In this document: piece after piece, positions 25,163 through 35,336 of the stretch
How positions within the stretch are numbered: the stretch's first letter is position 1
Layout of the letters: the number at the start of each line of letters is the position of its first letter
NCBI RefSeq assembly: GCF_000376565.1
Contig: NZ_BARG01000010.1
Coordinates: 1 to 45,877, forward strand
Direction: 5' to 3'
Source: Streptomyces hokutonensis
Lineage (GTDB): Bacteria; Actinomycetota; Actinomycetes; Streptomycetales; Streptomycetaceae
DNA length: 45,877 bases
Notes under the pieces: generated by a model
Databases searched by the model: none
Seen by the model: the letters and a program-made list of their open reading frames with translations, nothing else
What the model was told of the DNA's origin: nothing
Program-made: the position numbers and the translations under genes

Positions 25163-26101
25163 ATGACCGCGTCGAAATCCGCGCGCTGGACGGTTCGCGA
25201 CATCCCCGACCAGCACGGCCGCACCGCCGTGATCACCGGCGCCAACACCGGCATCGGCTTCGAGACGGCCAAGGCGCTGGCCCTGCGCGGCGCGTCCGTG
25301 GTTCTGGCGGTACGGGACGCGGGCAAGGGCAAGCGTGCAGCGGAGGACATCACCCTCGCCGATCCGGCGGCGTGCGTGCGTGTCCAGCGGCTCGACCTCG
25401 GTTCGCTGGCGTCGATCCGGGCCGCGGCGGGAGAACTGCGCGACTCCTGCGCCCGGATCGACCTGCTGATCAACAACGCGGGCGTGATGTACACCCCGTA
25501 CCGCACGACCGCGGACGGCCGCGAGCTCCAGTTCGGCACCAATCACCTGGGGCACTTCGCCCTGACCGGGCTGCTCCTGGACCTGCTGCCCGCTTCCCCC
25601 GCGGCCCGTGTGGTGACTGTCGGCAGCGCGGGGCACCGCATGGGCGGCCCGATCGATCTCGACGATCTCGACTGGCGCAGGCGTCCCTACGACCGGACCG
25701 CCGCCTACGGGCACTCCAAACTGGCCAACCTGATGTTCACCTACGAACTCCAGCGCAGACTGCCCGCGAGCGGCCCGCTCGCCGTCGCAGCCCACCCCGG
25801 CGGCGCCGACACCGGCGGCTCCCGGAGCGCGATGTCCCACGCCTCCCCGCTCACCCGGGCGGCCTTCGCGGCGATCCGGCCGCTGCTCCTGCAGTCGCCC
25901 GAAAGGGGGGCCCTGCCCGTGCTGCGCGCCGCGACCGACCCGGACGTCCATGGAGGCGAGTACTACGGTCCGCGCGGTTTCCAGCAGAGCAAGGGCCTTC
26001 CGAAGGTGGTCCGCTCCAGCCCCCAGTCCTACGACGCATCCCTCCAGCGCCGCTTGTGGTCCCTCTCCGAGGAACTGACCGGCATCACGTTCCGGTTGTA
26101 G
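25163..26101 (+). CDS. Short-chain dehydrogenase/reductase (retinol-dehydrogenase-like)
   Basis: A 312-residue SDR of the classical type. The cofactor motif is TAVITGANTGIGFETAKALA (TGxxxGIG), followed by LAVRDAGKGKRAAEDI, the structural NNAG in DLLINNAGVMY, and the catalytic Tyr-Lys in YGHSKLANLMFTYELQ with an upstream Ser in VGSAGHRMGG. The Arg after the second strand favours NADP(H). The sequence is typical of the retinol dehydrogenase-like oxidoreductases of actinobacteria, whose substrates are mostly unknown. GGGAG lies eight bases before the ATG. It is divergent from tetR-PPOX and probably repressed by that TetR. It converges on the SMI1 gene with seven bases between stops. Confidence 0.93.
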   Translation: MTASKSARWTVRDIPDQHGRTAVITGANTGIGFETAKALALRGASVVLAVRDAGKGKRAAEDITLADPAACVRVQRLDLGSLASIRAAAGELRDSCARIDLLINNAGVMYTPYRTTADGRELQFGTNHLGHFALTGLLLDLLPASPAARVVTVGSAGHRMGGPIDLDDLDWRRRPYDRTAAYGHSKLANLMFTYELQRRLPASGPLAVAAHPGGADTGGSRSAMSHASPLTRAAFAAIRPLLLQSPERGALPVLRAATDPDVHGGEYYGPRGFQQSKGLPKVVRSSPQSYDASLQRRLWSLSEELTGITFRL

Positions 26102-26108
26102 GGCCGGC

Positions 26109-26789
26109 CTACGGTGCCGACAGGGCTGTGTGCTCGGCCTTCTCCAGCCAGTCGGTGTACCAGCGGGCGAACCGCACGGGCGTACCGTCCTCGTGGAGGA
26201 GCGGGGCGAGGTCGACGTCGTCCACCCGGCAGTCGGACCAGATCGTGCCGCGGTGGCTGCCGCTGATGATCAGCCACTCCCTCTGGGCGCAACCCAGGTG
26301 GGAGATCACGATCGCGCCTGCGGTGCGCTCCGGGGCGAACATGGCCGCCCCCCACCGCTCGTCCCACGCCTCCATGGCGTCGTCGAAGTCTTCGATGTCA
26401 TCGAAGTCCTCTTCCTCGGGGCACTGGGCAAGGAGTTCCTCGAGCAGCGTCGGGTCCGGACCCTGGTCGGGAAACGGCTCGGCAAGCCTCGACAGGTCGA
26501 CCATCTCCGCGCCGTCGCCTTCCCAACTCCAGCGGCCCTGCGCGCGTCGAACGGGGAACAGGCCGTATGCGGGGCCGGCGCCACCTGCGCCGACGTGAAG
26601 CAGGAAGGCTCGGTACTCCTCCGGCAGCCGCACGCCTGTCTGAGCCTCGAGTTCGGCGAGCTCGCCCTGGGTGAGGGGGTCCTCCATGACCCACTTGTGC
26701 CCCAACGCCCCGAACACCTTGCTGCCCGCAGGCCCTGCGGCCGCCGCCTCGACCCGTTGACGTACTCCCACCCACTGCTGATCAGTCAT
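26109..26789 (-). CDS. SMI1/KNR4 (SUKH)-family protein
   Basis: A 226-residue SUKH-superfamily protein: PLTQGELAELEAQTGVRLPE followed by EYRAFLLHVGAGGAGPAYGL is the diagnostic start of the SMI1/KNR4 fold. Later segments (AIVISHLGCAQREWLIISGS, GTIWSDCRVDDVDLAPLLHE, FARWYTDWLEKAE) complete it. SUKH proteins often neutralise secreted nuclease toxins, but no toxin gene is adjacent, so a housekeeping or orphan-immunity role is equally possible. The middle (QCPEEEDFDDIEDFDDAMEA) is strongly acidic. The ribosome site before the ATG is weak. Confidence 0.88.
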   Translation of the reverse strand: MTDQQWVGVRQRVEAAAAGPAGSKVFGALGHKWVMEDPLTQGELAELEAQTGVRLPEEYRAFLLHVGAGGAGPAYGLFPVRRAQGRWSWEGDGAEMVDLSRLAEPFPDQGPDPTLLEELLAQCPEEEDFDDIEDFDDAMEAWDERWGAAMFAPERTAGAIVISHLGCAQREWLIISGSHRGTIWSDCRVDDVDLAPLLHEDGTPVRFARWYTDWLEKAEHTALSAP

Positions 26790-26844
26790 GAGCCCAGACC
26801 GTACGTGCCGGTGCTGACATCGAGGTTGCCGGACCTTCCGTGGA

Positions 26845-29070
<2,226 letters not shown>

Positions 29071-29074
<4 letters not shown>

Positions 29075-29991
29075 GCACTACCCGCAAGCACACCGCGCTG
29101 CCCAAGGCGCAGATCCTCATCGAGGCGCTGCCCTGGCTGACCCGGCACAACGGCAAGACCGTCGTCATCAAGTTCGGCGGCAACGCCATGATCGACGAGG
29201 ACCTGAAGGCCGCGTTCGCCCAGGACGTCGTGTTCCTGCACCACGCGGGCCTCAAGCCCGTCGTCGTGCACGGCGGCGGCCCGCAGATCAGCGCCGCCCT
29301 CGACAAGCACGGCATTGTTAGCGAGTTCAAGGCCGGCCTGCGCGTCACCACCGAGGACGCCATGGACGTCGTACGGATGGTGCTCGCCGGGCAGGTCCAG
29401 CGCGAGCTGGTCGGACTGCTCAATCAACACGGGCCGCTGGCCGTCGGGTTGACCGGTGAGGACGCGCACACCATCACCGCCACCAAGCATCTGCCCGAGA
29501 TCGACGGGGAGTTGGTCGACATCGGGCGGGTGGGCGAGATCACCGCGATCGACACCGGCGCGATCGAGGCACTGCTCGCCGACGGCCGTATCCCGGTCGT
29601 CTCGTCGATCGCGAGGAGCGAGGACGACGGACATGTCTACAACGTCAATGCTGATACGGCGGCTGCGGCACTCGCTGCTGCTCTGGGGGCCGAAACCCTC
29701 ATGGTCCTCACGGACGTCGAGGGTCTCTACGAGGACTGGCCCAACAGCGACGAGGTGATCAGCCGCCTCACCGCCTCCCAACTGGAGAAGCTTCTCCCGG
29801 AGTTGAGCTCCGGGATGGTGCCGAAGATGGAGGGCTGTCTGCACGCCGTCCGCAACGGCGTGACCACCGCCCGGGTCATCGACGGCCGGGTCCAGCACTC
29901 GATCCTGCTGGAGATCTTCACCGACGAGGGCATCGGCACGATGGTCGTGCCCGACCAGAAGCCCGACGAGAATCAGGGGGACGCCGTATGA
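29071..29991 (+). CDS. argB: N-acetylglutamate kinase
   Basis: A 306-residue amino-acid kinase that phosphorylates N-acetylglutamate, usually the arginine-inhibited step in organisms with the cyclic pathway. The phosphate-binding [23 protein letters not shown] and the ATP-site segment [20 protein letters not shown] are present. The N-terminal helix ([20 protein letters not shown]) is of the kind that makes the arginine-sensitive hexamer. The catalytic lysine is in [18 protein letters not shown] 29071 overlaps the argJ stop (ATGA), and its own stop overlaps the argD start in the same way. Confidence 0.98.
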
Positions 29992-31187
29992 CCGCGAACG
30001 AGGAGCTGACCCAGCGGTGGCAGGGGTCGCTCATGAACAACTACGGCACCCCGAAGCTCCCCCTCGTCCGCGGCGCCGGCGCCAGGCTCTGGGACGCCGA
30101 GGGCAACGAGTACACCGACTTCGTCGGCGGTATCGCGGTCAACGCGCTCGGCCACGCCCACCCGGCGATCGTCGAGGCGGTCAGCAAGCAGATCGCCCAA
30201 CTCGGCCATGTCTCCAACCTGTTCATCGCCGAACCGCCCGTCGCCCTCGCCGAACGGCTCCTTGAGCGCTTCGGCCGGGACGGCAAGGTGTTCTTCTGCA
30301 ACTCGGGCGCCGAGGCCAACGAAGGCGCCTTCAAGATCGGCCGGTTGACGGGCCGTCAGCACATGGTCGCCACCCAAGGCGCCTTCCACGGGCGGACGAT
30401 GGGCTCCCTGGCCCTCACCGGCCAGCCCGGCAAGCAGGAGCCCTTCCTGCCGCTGCCCGGTGATGTCACGCACGTCCCGTACGGCGACGCGCAGGCCCTC
30501 GCCGCCGCCGTCACCGACGAGACCGCGCTCGTCATCATCGAGCCCATCCAGGGCGAGAACGGCGTCGTCGTACCGCCCGCCGGATACCTGAAGGCGGCCC
30601 GCGCGATCACCGCCGCGCACGGCGCGCTGCTGGTCCTGGACGAGGTGCAGACCGGGGTCGGCCGGACCGGGCACTGGTTCGAGTACCAGGCCCACGAAGG
30701 CGTGCTCCCCGATGTCGTGACCCTCGCGAAGGGGCTCGGCGGCGGGCTGCCGCTCGGCGCCACCGTCGCCTTCGGACGCGCCGCCGACCTGCTCCAGCCG
30801 GGCCAGCACGGCACGACGTTCGGCGGCAACCCGGTCGCCTGCGCCGCCGGTCTCGCCGTACTCGACACGATCCAGGCCGAGGGCCTGCTCGACAACGTGA
30901 AGCGGCAGAGCGAGAAGCTGCGGGACGGAATCGAGGGCGCCGACGGCAGTTCTCGTCACCCGTTGATCGATTATGTCCGGGGCGCGGGCCTCCTCCTGGG
31001 TATCGTGCTCACCGAGCCGCTCGCGCCCCAGGTGCAACAGGCGGCTCAGGACGCCGGTTTCCTGGTCAACGCGCCCGCTCCCGATGTCGTACGGCTGATG
31101 CCGCCGCTGAACCTCGGCGACGACGAAGTGGACGCGTTCCTCCGGGCGCTGCCCGGTGTCCTGGACGTGGCCAAGGGGGACGGATGA
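29988..31187 (+). CDS. argD: Acetylornithine aminotransferase
   Basis: A 399-residue class III PLP aminotransferase that converts N-acetylglutamate semialdehyde and glutamate to N-acetylornithine. Signatures: [35 protein letters not shown], the PLP-contacting aspartate in [16 protein letters not shown], and the Schiff-base Lys248 in [37 protein letters not shown] follows. The operon context sets it apart from ornithine or GABA aminotransferases. The start overlaps argB by four bases; argR follows after 19 bases. Confidence 0.97.
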   Translation: MTANEELTQRWQGSLMNNYGTPKLPLVRGAGARLWDAEGNEYTDFVGGIAVNALGHAHPAIVEAVSKQIAQLGHVSNLFIAEPPVALAERLLERFGRDGKVFFCNSGAEANEGAFKIGRLTGRQHMVATQGAFHGRTMGSLALTGQPGKQEPFLPLPGDVTHVPYGDAQALAAAVTDETALVIIEPIQGENGVVVPPAGYLKAARAITAAHGALLVLDEVQTGVGRTGHWFEYQAHEGVLPDVVTLAKGLGGGLPLGATVAFGRAADLLQPGQHGTTFGGNPVACAAGLAVLDTIQAEGLLDNVKRQSEKLRDGIEGADGSSRHPLIDYVRGAGLLLGIVLTEPLAPQVQQAAQDAGFLVNAPAPDVVRLMPPLNLGDDEVDAFLRALPGVLDVAKGDG

Positions 31188-31206
31188 TCCGGAGAATGAG
31201 TCGACG

Positions 31207-31746
31207 ATGAGTCAGGCGCAGGAGCACGAACAGTCGGCGGGGCCGGCCGTGCCGCAGACCCGCACCGCCCGCCACCGCCGGATCGTGGACATCCTCAACC
31301 GGCAACCGGTGCGCTCCCAGAGCCAGTTGGCGAAACTGCTGTCCGACGACGGGCTGAGCGTCACCCAGGCGACGCTCTCCCGGGACCTGGACGAGCTGAA
31401 CGCGGTGAAGATCCGCAACAACGACGGCGACCTCATCTACGCGGTACCGAGCGAGGGCGGCTTCCGCACCCCGCGCGTGCCGCTGGGGGAGTCGGCGAAG
31501 GAGGAGCGGATGCGGCGGCTCTCGTCGGAGCTGCTGATCTCCGCGGAGGCCTCCGCCAACCTCGTGGTCCTGCGCACCCCGCCGGGTGCCGCCCAGTTCC
31601 TCGCCTCGGCGATCGACCAGGCGGAACTGCAGGACATCCTCGGCACCATCGCCGGCGACGACACGCTGCTGCTGATCAGCCGGGACCCGCTCGGCGGACA
31701 GGCTCTCGCGGACCATCTGCTGCGGCTGGCGCAGAACGACCACTGA
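31207..31746 (+). CDS. argR: Arginine repressor ArgR
   Basis: A 179-residue hexameric repressor that binds ARG boxes when loaded with arginine. The winged helix is [20 protein letters not shown] followed by [20 protein letters not shown] and [13 protein letters not shown], with the family signature [14 protein letters not shown]. The C-terminal arginine-binding and oligomerisation domain has [20 protein letters not shown] and [17 protein letters not shown] with the Gly-Asp-Asp arginine contact. The ATG at 31207 gives the usual Streptomyces length. As the last gene of argCJBDR it gives negative feedback on its own operon and on argH in trans. Confidence 0.97.
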   Translation: MSQAQEHEQSAGPAVPQTRTARHRRIVDILNRQPVRSQSQLAKLLSDDGLSVTQATLSRDLDELNAVKIRNNDGDLIYAVPSEGGFRTPRVPLGESAKEERMRRLSSELLISAEASANLVVLRTPPGAAQFLASAIDQAELQDILGTIAGDDTLLLISRDPLGGQALADHLLRLAQNDH

Positions 31747-31762
31747 CCACTCGTACGGCCAA

Positions 31763-31806
31763 CGAGTCGGGGGCGCACCGGAGTTGTCCGGTGCGCCCCC
31801 GACTCG
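31763..31806 (+). terminator. Strong terminator after argR
   Basis: A perfect 20-bp stem (31763-31782 with 31787-31806) closed by the loop GTTG, 17 bases after the argR stop. It separates the arginine operon from the convergent apbE gene and is symmetric, so it can end transcription from both sides. Confidence 0.92.
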
Positions 31807-31818
31807 CATGGGGGATCC

Positions 31819-32622
31819 CTACCCGAGGCGGGCCGCCAGCCCGCCGGTGCAGCGGACTTCGTCGCCTGCCGTGATGAGCAGGGCTTCCACGTCCGGGAGT
31901 GATTCGAGCCAGGCCAGGCCCTCCCGTGAGCCCATCGCGAACGCGGCCGTGGCCCAGCAGTCGGCCCAGGTCAGCCGGGGTGCCACCACGGTGACGGCGA
32001 CCAGGTCGGTCACCGCGGACTTGCCGGTGGACGGGTCCACGATGTGCGCCCCGCGCTCCGCCGTACCGGAGGTGGCGACCGCCAGTTCGTCGGCGCCCGC
32101 CGCGGAGATCACCGCCGCGAGACCGCCCGGGCGCAGCGGGTCGGAGACGCCGACCCGCCAGGGCCGGTGCGGTCCCGGGGCGCCGAACATCTGGACGTCG
32201 CCGCCGCCGTTCACACTGACGCCGCTCACCCCGGCCGCCGTCGCGATCAGCTCGGCGGCCCGCTCGGCCGCCCAGCCCTTCACGATGCCGGTCGGGTCGA
32301 GGCGGCCCTCGTAGTTCGTGCTGAACCAGCCGGAGCTGACCCGCTCCGCCTCGGCGCCCAGCTCCAGCACCTCGGCGACCTCGGCGTCGCACTCGGCGAC
32401 GGTCAGCTCGCCGCGGGCCAGCCGGGAGACCTGGCTGTCGTCGCGGTAGGTGCTGAACACCTCGTTGACCCGGTGCAGTTGGGCGACCGCCTGCTCCAGT
32501 ACCGCCTGGACGGCCTCGGGCTCCCCGCCGCGGATGTCGAAGGAGAACACCGTCCCCATGACCTCCTCGGCGTGCCGCAGCGCGGCGGGCGCCTCCGCGG
32601 GATCGGTCACCGTGTCAGACAC
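31819..32622 (-). CDS. apbE: ApbE-family FAD:protein FMN transferase
   Basis: A 267-residue flavin transferase that joins FMN from FAD to a Thr/Ser of FMN_bind proteins by a phosphoester bond. Motifs: EVMGTVFSFDI at the start, WFSTNYEGRLDPTGIVKGWA with the LDxxGxxKGxA signature, GVSGVSVNGGGDVQMFG, TSGTAERGAHIVDPSTGKSA, and ADCWATAAFAMG, where Asp and Thr would hold Mg2+. There is no signal peptide or lipobox, unlike many bacterial ApbE proteins, so flavin attachment may occur in the cytoplasm before export. The GTG at 32622 lies inside the end of the FMN-binding gene (eight-base overlap). The two genes immediately upstream encode its likely substrate and a reductase. Confidence 0.95.
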   Translation of the reverse strand: MSDTVTDPAEAPAALRHAEEVMGTVFSFDIRGGEPEAVQAVLEQAVAQLHRVNEVFSTYRDDSQVSRLARGELTVAECDAEVAEVLELGAEAERVSSGWFSTNYEGRLDPTGIVKGWAAERAAELIATAAGVSGVSVNGGGDVQMFGAPGPHRPWRVGVSDPLRPGGLAAVISAAGADELAVATSGTAERGAHIVDPSTGKSAVTDLVAVTVVAPRLTWADCWATAAFAMGSREGLAWLESLPDVEALLITAGDEVRCTGGLAARLG

Positions 32623-33391
32623 CGGCCTTGTCCAGCGCCGACTGCAGGGACTTCTTGTAACCGCCGCTCGTGTACGTGGCACTCGACACGGAGTCGATGT
32701 TCGCGTTCCCGGCGGCCACGGCCTCCTGGTTGAGCTTGGGGATCGCCAGCGCCGTCTTCTGGTCGCTGGTCCCGCCGCTCGGCGCCTGCACCGCCTCGGC
32801 CTTGGTGATCTTGCCGTTCGCGACGGTGATCCGGACCTGGACCGGCCCGTACATGGTCGTCGCGACATCGCCGATGACGGTCTTGGCCTGCGCGGCGGGC
32901 GCCGCGGCGGCCGAACTCTGGGACGGGGCAGCAGAGTTCGCGGCCTTCATCTTGTCGATGGCCGACTGCAGGGACTTCTTGTAGCCGCCGCTGGTGTACG
33001 TCGCCCCGGTCACGGAGGTGATGTCCGCGCTCTGCGTGGCGACCACCTCCTGGTTCAGCTTGGGGACGGACAGTGCGGTCTTCTGGTCGCTGGTGCCGCC
33101 GTGCGGCGCCTGGACGGCCTCCGCCTTGGTGATCTTCCCGTTGGCGACCGTCAGGCGCACCTGGACGACCCCGTACTCGGTCTGGGTGGCGGCGCCGGTG
33201 ACCGTCGAGGTCCCGGCCGCCGCGGCACCGCCCTGGGGCGATTCCTGCGCGGCGGCGGCCCCCTGGGCCGCACCCTGCGCGGACGCCGAGGAGGAGTCGG
33301 TCGCCGGCTTCAGGGAGAGCAGCAGAACGATCCCGGACACGGTGGCGGCGCTCGCGAGCAGAACACGCCGGATGGGGTGGCTCTTCTTCAT
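32615..33391 (-). CDS. Tandem FMN_bind extracytoplasmic flavoprotein
   Basis: A 258-residue protein with an N-terminal membrane anchor or signal (PIRRVLLASAATVSGIVLLL), an Ala/Gly/Ser-rich linker, and two FMN_bind domains (about 68-148 and 175-256). The domains are close copies: VRLTVANGKITKAEAVQAP and VRITVANGKITKAEAVQAP, each ending in ATYTSGGYKKSLQSA. Flavin would be attached to Thr131 (TSVTGAT) and Thr239 (DSVSSAT). Each motif departs from the DxxSGAT form of the single-domain partner at a different residue. It probably carries electrons outside the membrane. AGGAG lies just before the ATG; apbE overlaps its end, and the reductase gene precedes it by 19 bases. Confidence 0.92.
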   Translation of the reverse strand: MKKSHPIRRVLLASAATVSGIVLLLSLKPATDSSSASAQGAAQGAAAAQESPQGGAAAAGTSTVTGAATQTEYGVVQVRLTVANGKITKAEAVQAPHGGTSDQKTALSVPKLNQEVVATQSADITSVTGATYTSGGYKKSLQSAIDKMKAANSAAPSQSSAAAAPAAQAKTVIGDVATTMYGPVQVRITVANGKITKAEAVQAPSGGTSDQKTALAIPKLNQEAVAAGNANIDSVSSATYTSGGYKKSLQSALDKAGV

Positions 33392-33410
33392 TGCTCCTGA
33401 CTCCCGTCGC

Positions 33411-34793
33411 TCACATCTCGAACGACTCGTGATGGATACGGCGGGCGGGGACCCCCGCGCCGCGCAGTGCTTCGTAGACCGACTGCGCGAAGCCGGGCGG
33501 CCCGCACATGAAGACGTCGTGGTTGTCGATGTCGGGCAGCTTCCGGCGCAGGGAGTCCGCCGAGATGTCGGGGCGCTCCCCGTCGGGGCTGTTGACCGCG
33601 TACATCAGACGGGCGCCGCGCTCGTCGGCGATCTTCGCCAACTCGTCCCACAGCGCCAGGTCCTGGGTGGTGTTGGCCCGGTAGAGCAGCGTGATGTCGC
33701 CGGCCGCGCCGGGCAGCGTCTCGAACAGCGCCCGCATCGGCGTGATGCCGACGCCGCCCGCTACCAGCAGCACCTTGCCGCGGGTGCGCCGCTGCGAGGT
33801 CAGCGCGCCGTACGGGCCCTCGGCCCACACCTTCATGCCGGGGCGCAGTTCGCGCAGCCGGGCGCTGTGGTCGCCGATCGCCTTGACCGTGATCCGCAGC
33901 ATGTTCGGGCGGGGCGCCGCCGACAGCGAGTACGGGTGCGAGCTGAACCGCATCCCCGGCGCGAGGAACCGCCACCGGAAGAACTGCCCGGCCTCCGCGC
34001 CCATCCGGTGCAGCTTGCGCCCGCCGATCAGCACGGACACGATGCCCGGTGTCTCCTCGATGACCGCCTCGACGTACATCCGGTGGCGCAGGTTGAGCCG
34101 GATCGGGGTGAGGATCCGGTACCAGACCACCAGCGCGGTCACCGTGCCGTAGAGCCCGTACCAGACGGTCTTGGCGAGCGGCGTCAGCGCGAAGTCGTTG
34201 CCGGTGGTGATCTGGTGCCAGAAGGTCAGGAACACCGCGCCGTACGTCAGCAGGTGGACGTGGTACCAGGTGTCGTACGGGATCCTGCGGCGGACGGCGC
34301 CGATCGAGGACAGGCCGATCAGCAGGAACAGGCCCGTGCCGATGGCGGCCTTGCCCATGTCGGGCAGCTGGTTCACCGAGTCGATGGTCTGCTGGACGAT
34401 GTCGCTCAGCGTCTTGCCCGCCTGGAGGGCGTAGCCCCACATGATGAGGAAGACGTGCGCGAAGACCAGGCAGAGCGTGTACCGGCCGCTCATCGCGTGC
34501 CAGCGGGCGACCCGGTCGGAGCCGACCCGCCGCTCCAGAGCGGGCACGCGGGCCATCTGGAGCACGACGAGTGCCATCAGATAACCGGCCAACAGACCGG
34601 TGATACGGCCCGCGTTGAGGATCTTGCCGTTCTGGTCGGCGATGGACGGCGTGTTGTGCCACCACAGCCACAGCACCCCGGCGGCGCCCGCCCAGACGGC
34701 GAGCAGCAGCAGGGTCGCTGGGGAGCGGCGCGGGCGGATGCGGCGCATCGTCTGTCGGCGGGCGGCACGTCCGCCTGCGAGCGTGGTGGTCAC
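33411..34793 (-). CDS. Ferric-reductase-like transmembrane flavocytochrome (copy 1)
   Basis: A 460-residue membrane protein with the plan of NADPH-oxidase/ferric-reductase enzymes. The N-terminal half has about six helices with candidate heme-ligand histidines: His99 (ARWHAMSGRY), His113 (LVFAHVFLIMWG), His178/180 (WYHVHLLTYG) and His193 (TFWHQ). The C-terminal half is a cytoplasmic FAD/NAD(P) module: HPYSLSAAP for FAD, GGVGITPMRALFE for the nucleotide pyrophosphate, and VFMCGPPGFAQSVYEAL. It should pass electrons from NAD(P)H through FAD and hemes to an acceptor outside, here probably the FMN_bind proteins. GGAGG before GTG 34793 fixes the start. It is a paralogue of the 35337-36689 gene. 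Confidence 0.93.
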   Translation of the reverse strand: MTTTLAGGRAARRQTMRRIRPRRSPATLLLLAVWAGAAGVLWLWWHNTPSIADQNGKILNAGRITGLLAGYLMALVVLQMARVPALERRVGSDRVARWHAMSGRYTLCLVFAHVFLIMWGYALQAGKTLSDIVQQTIDSVNQLPDMGKAAIGTGLFLLIGLSSIGAVRRRIPYDTWYHVHLLTYGAVFLTFWHQITTGNDFALTPLAKTVWYGLYGTVTALVVWYRILTPIRLNLRHRMYVEAVIEETPGIVSVLIGGRKLHRMGAEAGQFFRWRFLAPGMRFSSHPYSLSAAPRPNMLRITVKAIGDHSARLRELRPGMKVWAEGPYGALTSQRRTRGKVLLVAGGVGITPMRALFETLPGAAGDITLLYRANTTQDLALWDELAKIADERGARLMYAVNSPDGERPDISADSLRRKLPDIDNHDVFMCGPPGFAQSVYEALRGAGVPARRIHHESFEM

Positions 34794-34870
34794 GGTTCCT
34801 CCGTGGACGGGGCACAAGGGGGGTGGCGTGGCCCCTTGGCCCTGAAGTACGTGCCGTTGCGCCCGTGCGT

Positions 34871-35329
34871 TCAGAGTCCGGCGGAGTCCAGTGCGGACTG
34901 GAGTGACTGGCGGTAACCGTCACTTGTGTACGTGGCTCCCGACACCGTGTCGATCTTCGCGCTCTGCGCGGCCAGCGCCTCGCTCTTCAACTGCGGCAGG
35001 GCATAGGAGTTGATCTCCTGGTCGCGCGGATTGTCCGACGGCGACTGGACCGCGGTGACATCGGTGATCTTGCCGTTCGTCACGGTGATCTTCACCTGGA
35101 CGGGACCCCAACGGGTCTGCGCGGTCTCGCCGGTGACCGTCTTCGTCCCGGCTACGGCCTTGCCGCTCGCACTGCCGGAGGGAGCGGGCGACGAGACGAC
35201 CTGGGGTGCCGAGGCCACCGCGGGCGTCGTGTGCGGCTTCAGCGCCAGCAGCATCACCAGGCCCGAAGCGGTGACCGCGCTCGCCAGCACGATCCGGCGC
35301 AGCGGACGGTTCTTCTTCAACGGATGCAC
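34871..35329 (-). CDS. Single-domain FMN_bind flavoprotein
   Basis: A 152-residue protein with an N-terminal membrane anchor (PLRRIVLASAVTASGLVMLL), a short linker and one FMN_bind domain (about 68-150). The attachment motif is a full DTVSGATYTS with Thr133 as the predicted FMN site. It resembles each half of the tandem protein at 32615 (VQVKITVTNGKITDVTAVQS). The GTG at 35329 follows the reductase stop by seven bases with GAGG as ribosome site, so the two are translated together. It is a candidate one-flavin carrier paired with reductase copy 2. Confidence 0.92.
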   Translation of the reverse strand: MHPLKKNRPLRRIVLASAVTASGLVMLLALKPHTTPAVASAPQVVSSPAPSGSASGKAVAGTKTVTGETAQTRWGPVQVKITVTNGKITDVTAVQSPSDNPRDQEINSYALPQLKSEALAAQSAKIDTVSGATYTSDGYRQSLQSALDSAGL

Positions 35330-35336
35330 GACGGCC

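Noticed and set aside
26109..26789. SUKH protein as immunity partner of a toxin system
   Set aside because: Neither neighbour encodes a polymorphic toxin, RHS repeat or nuclease, so the name is kept to the family only.
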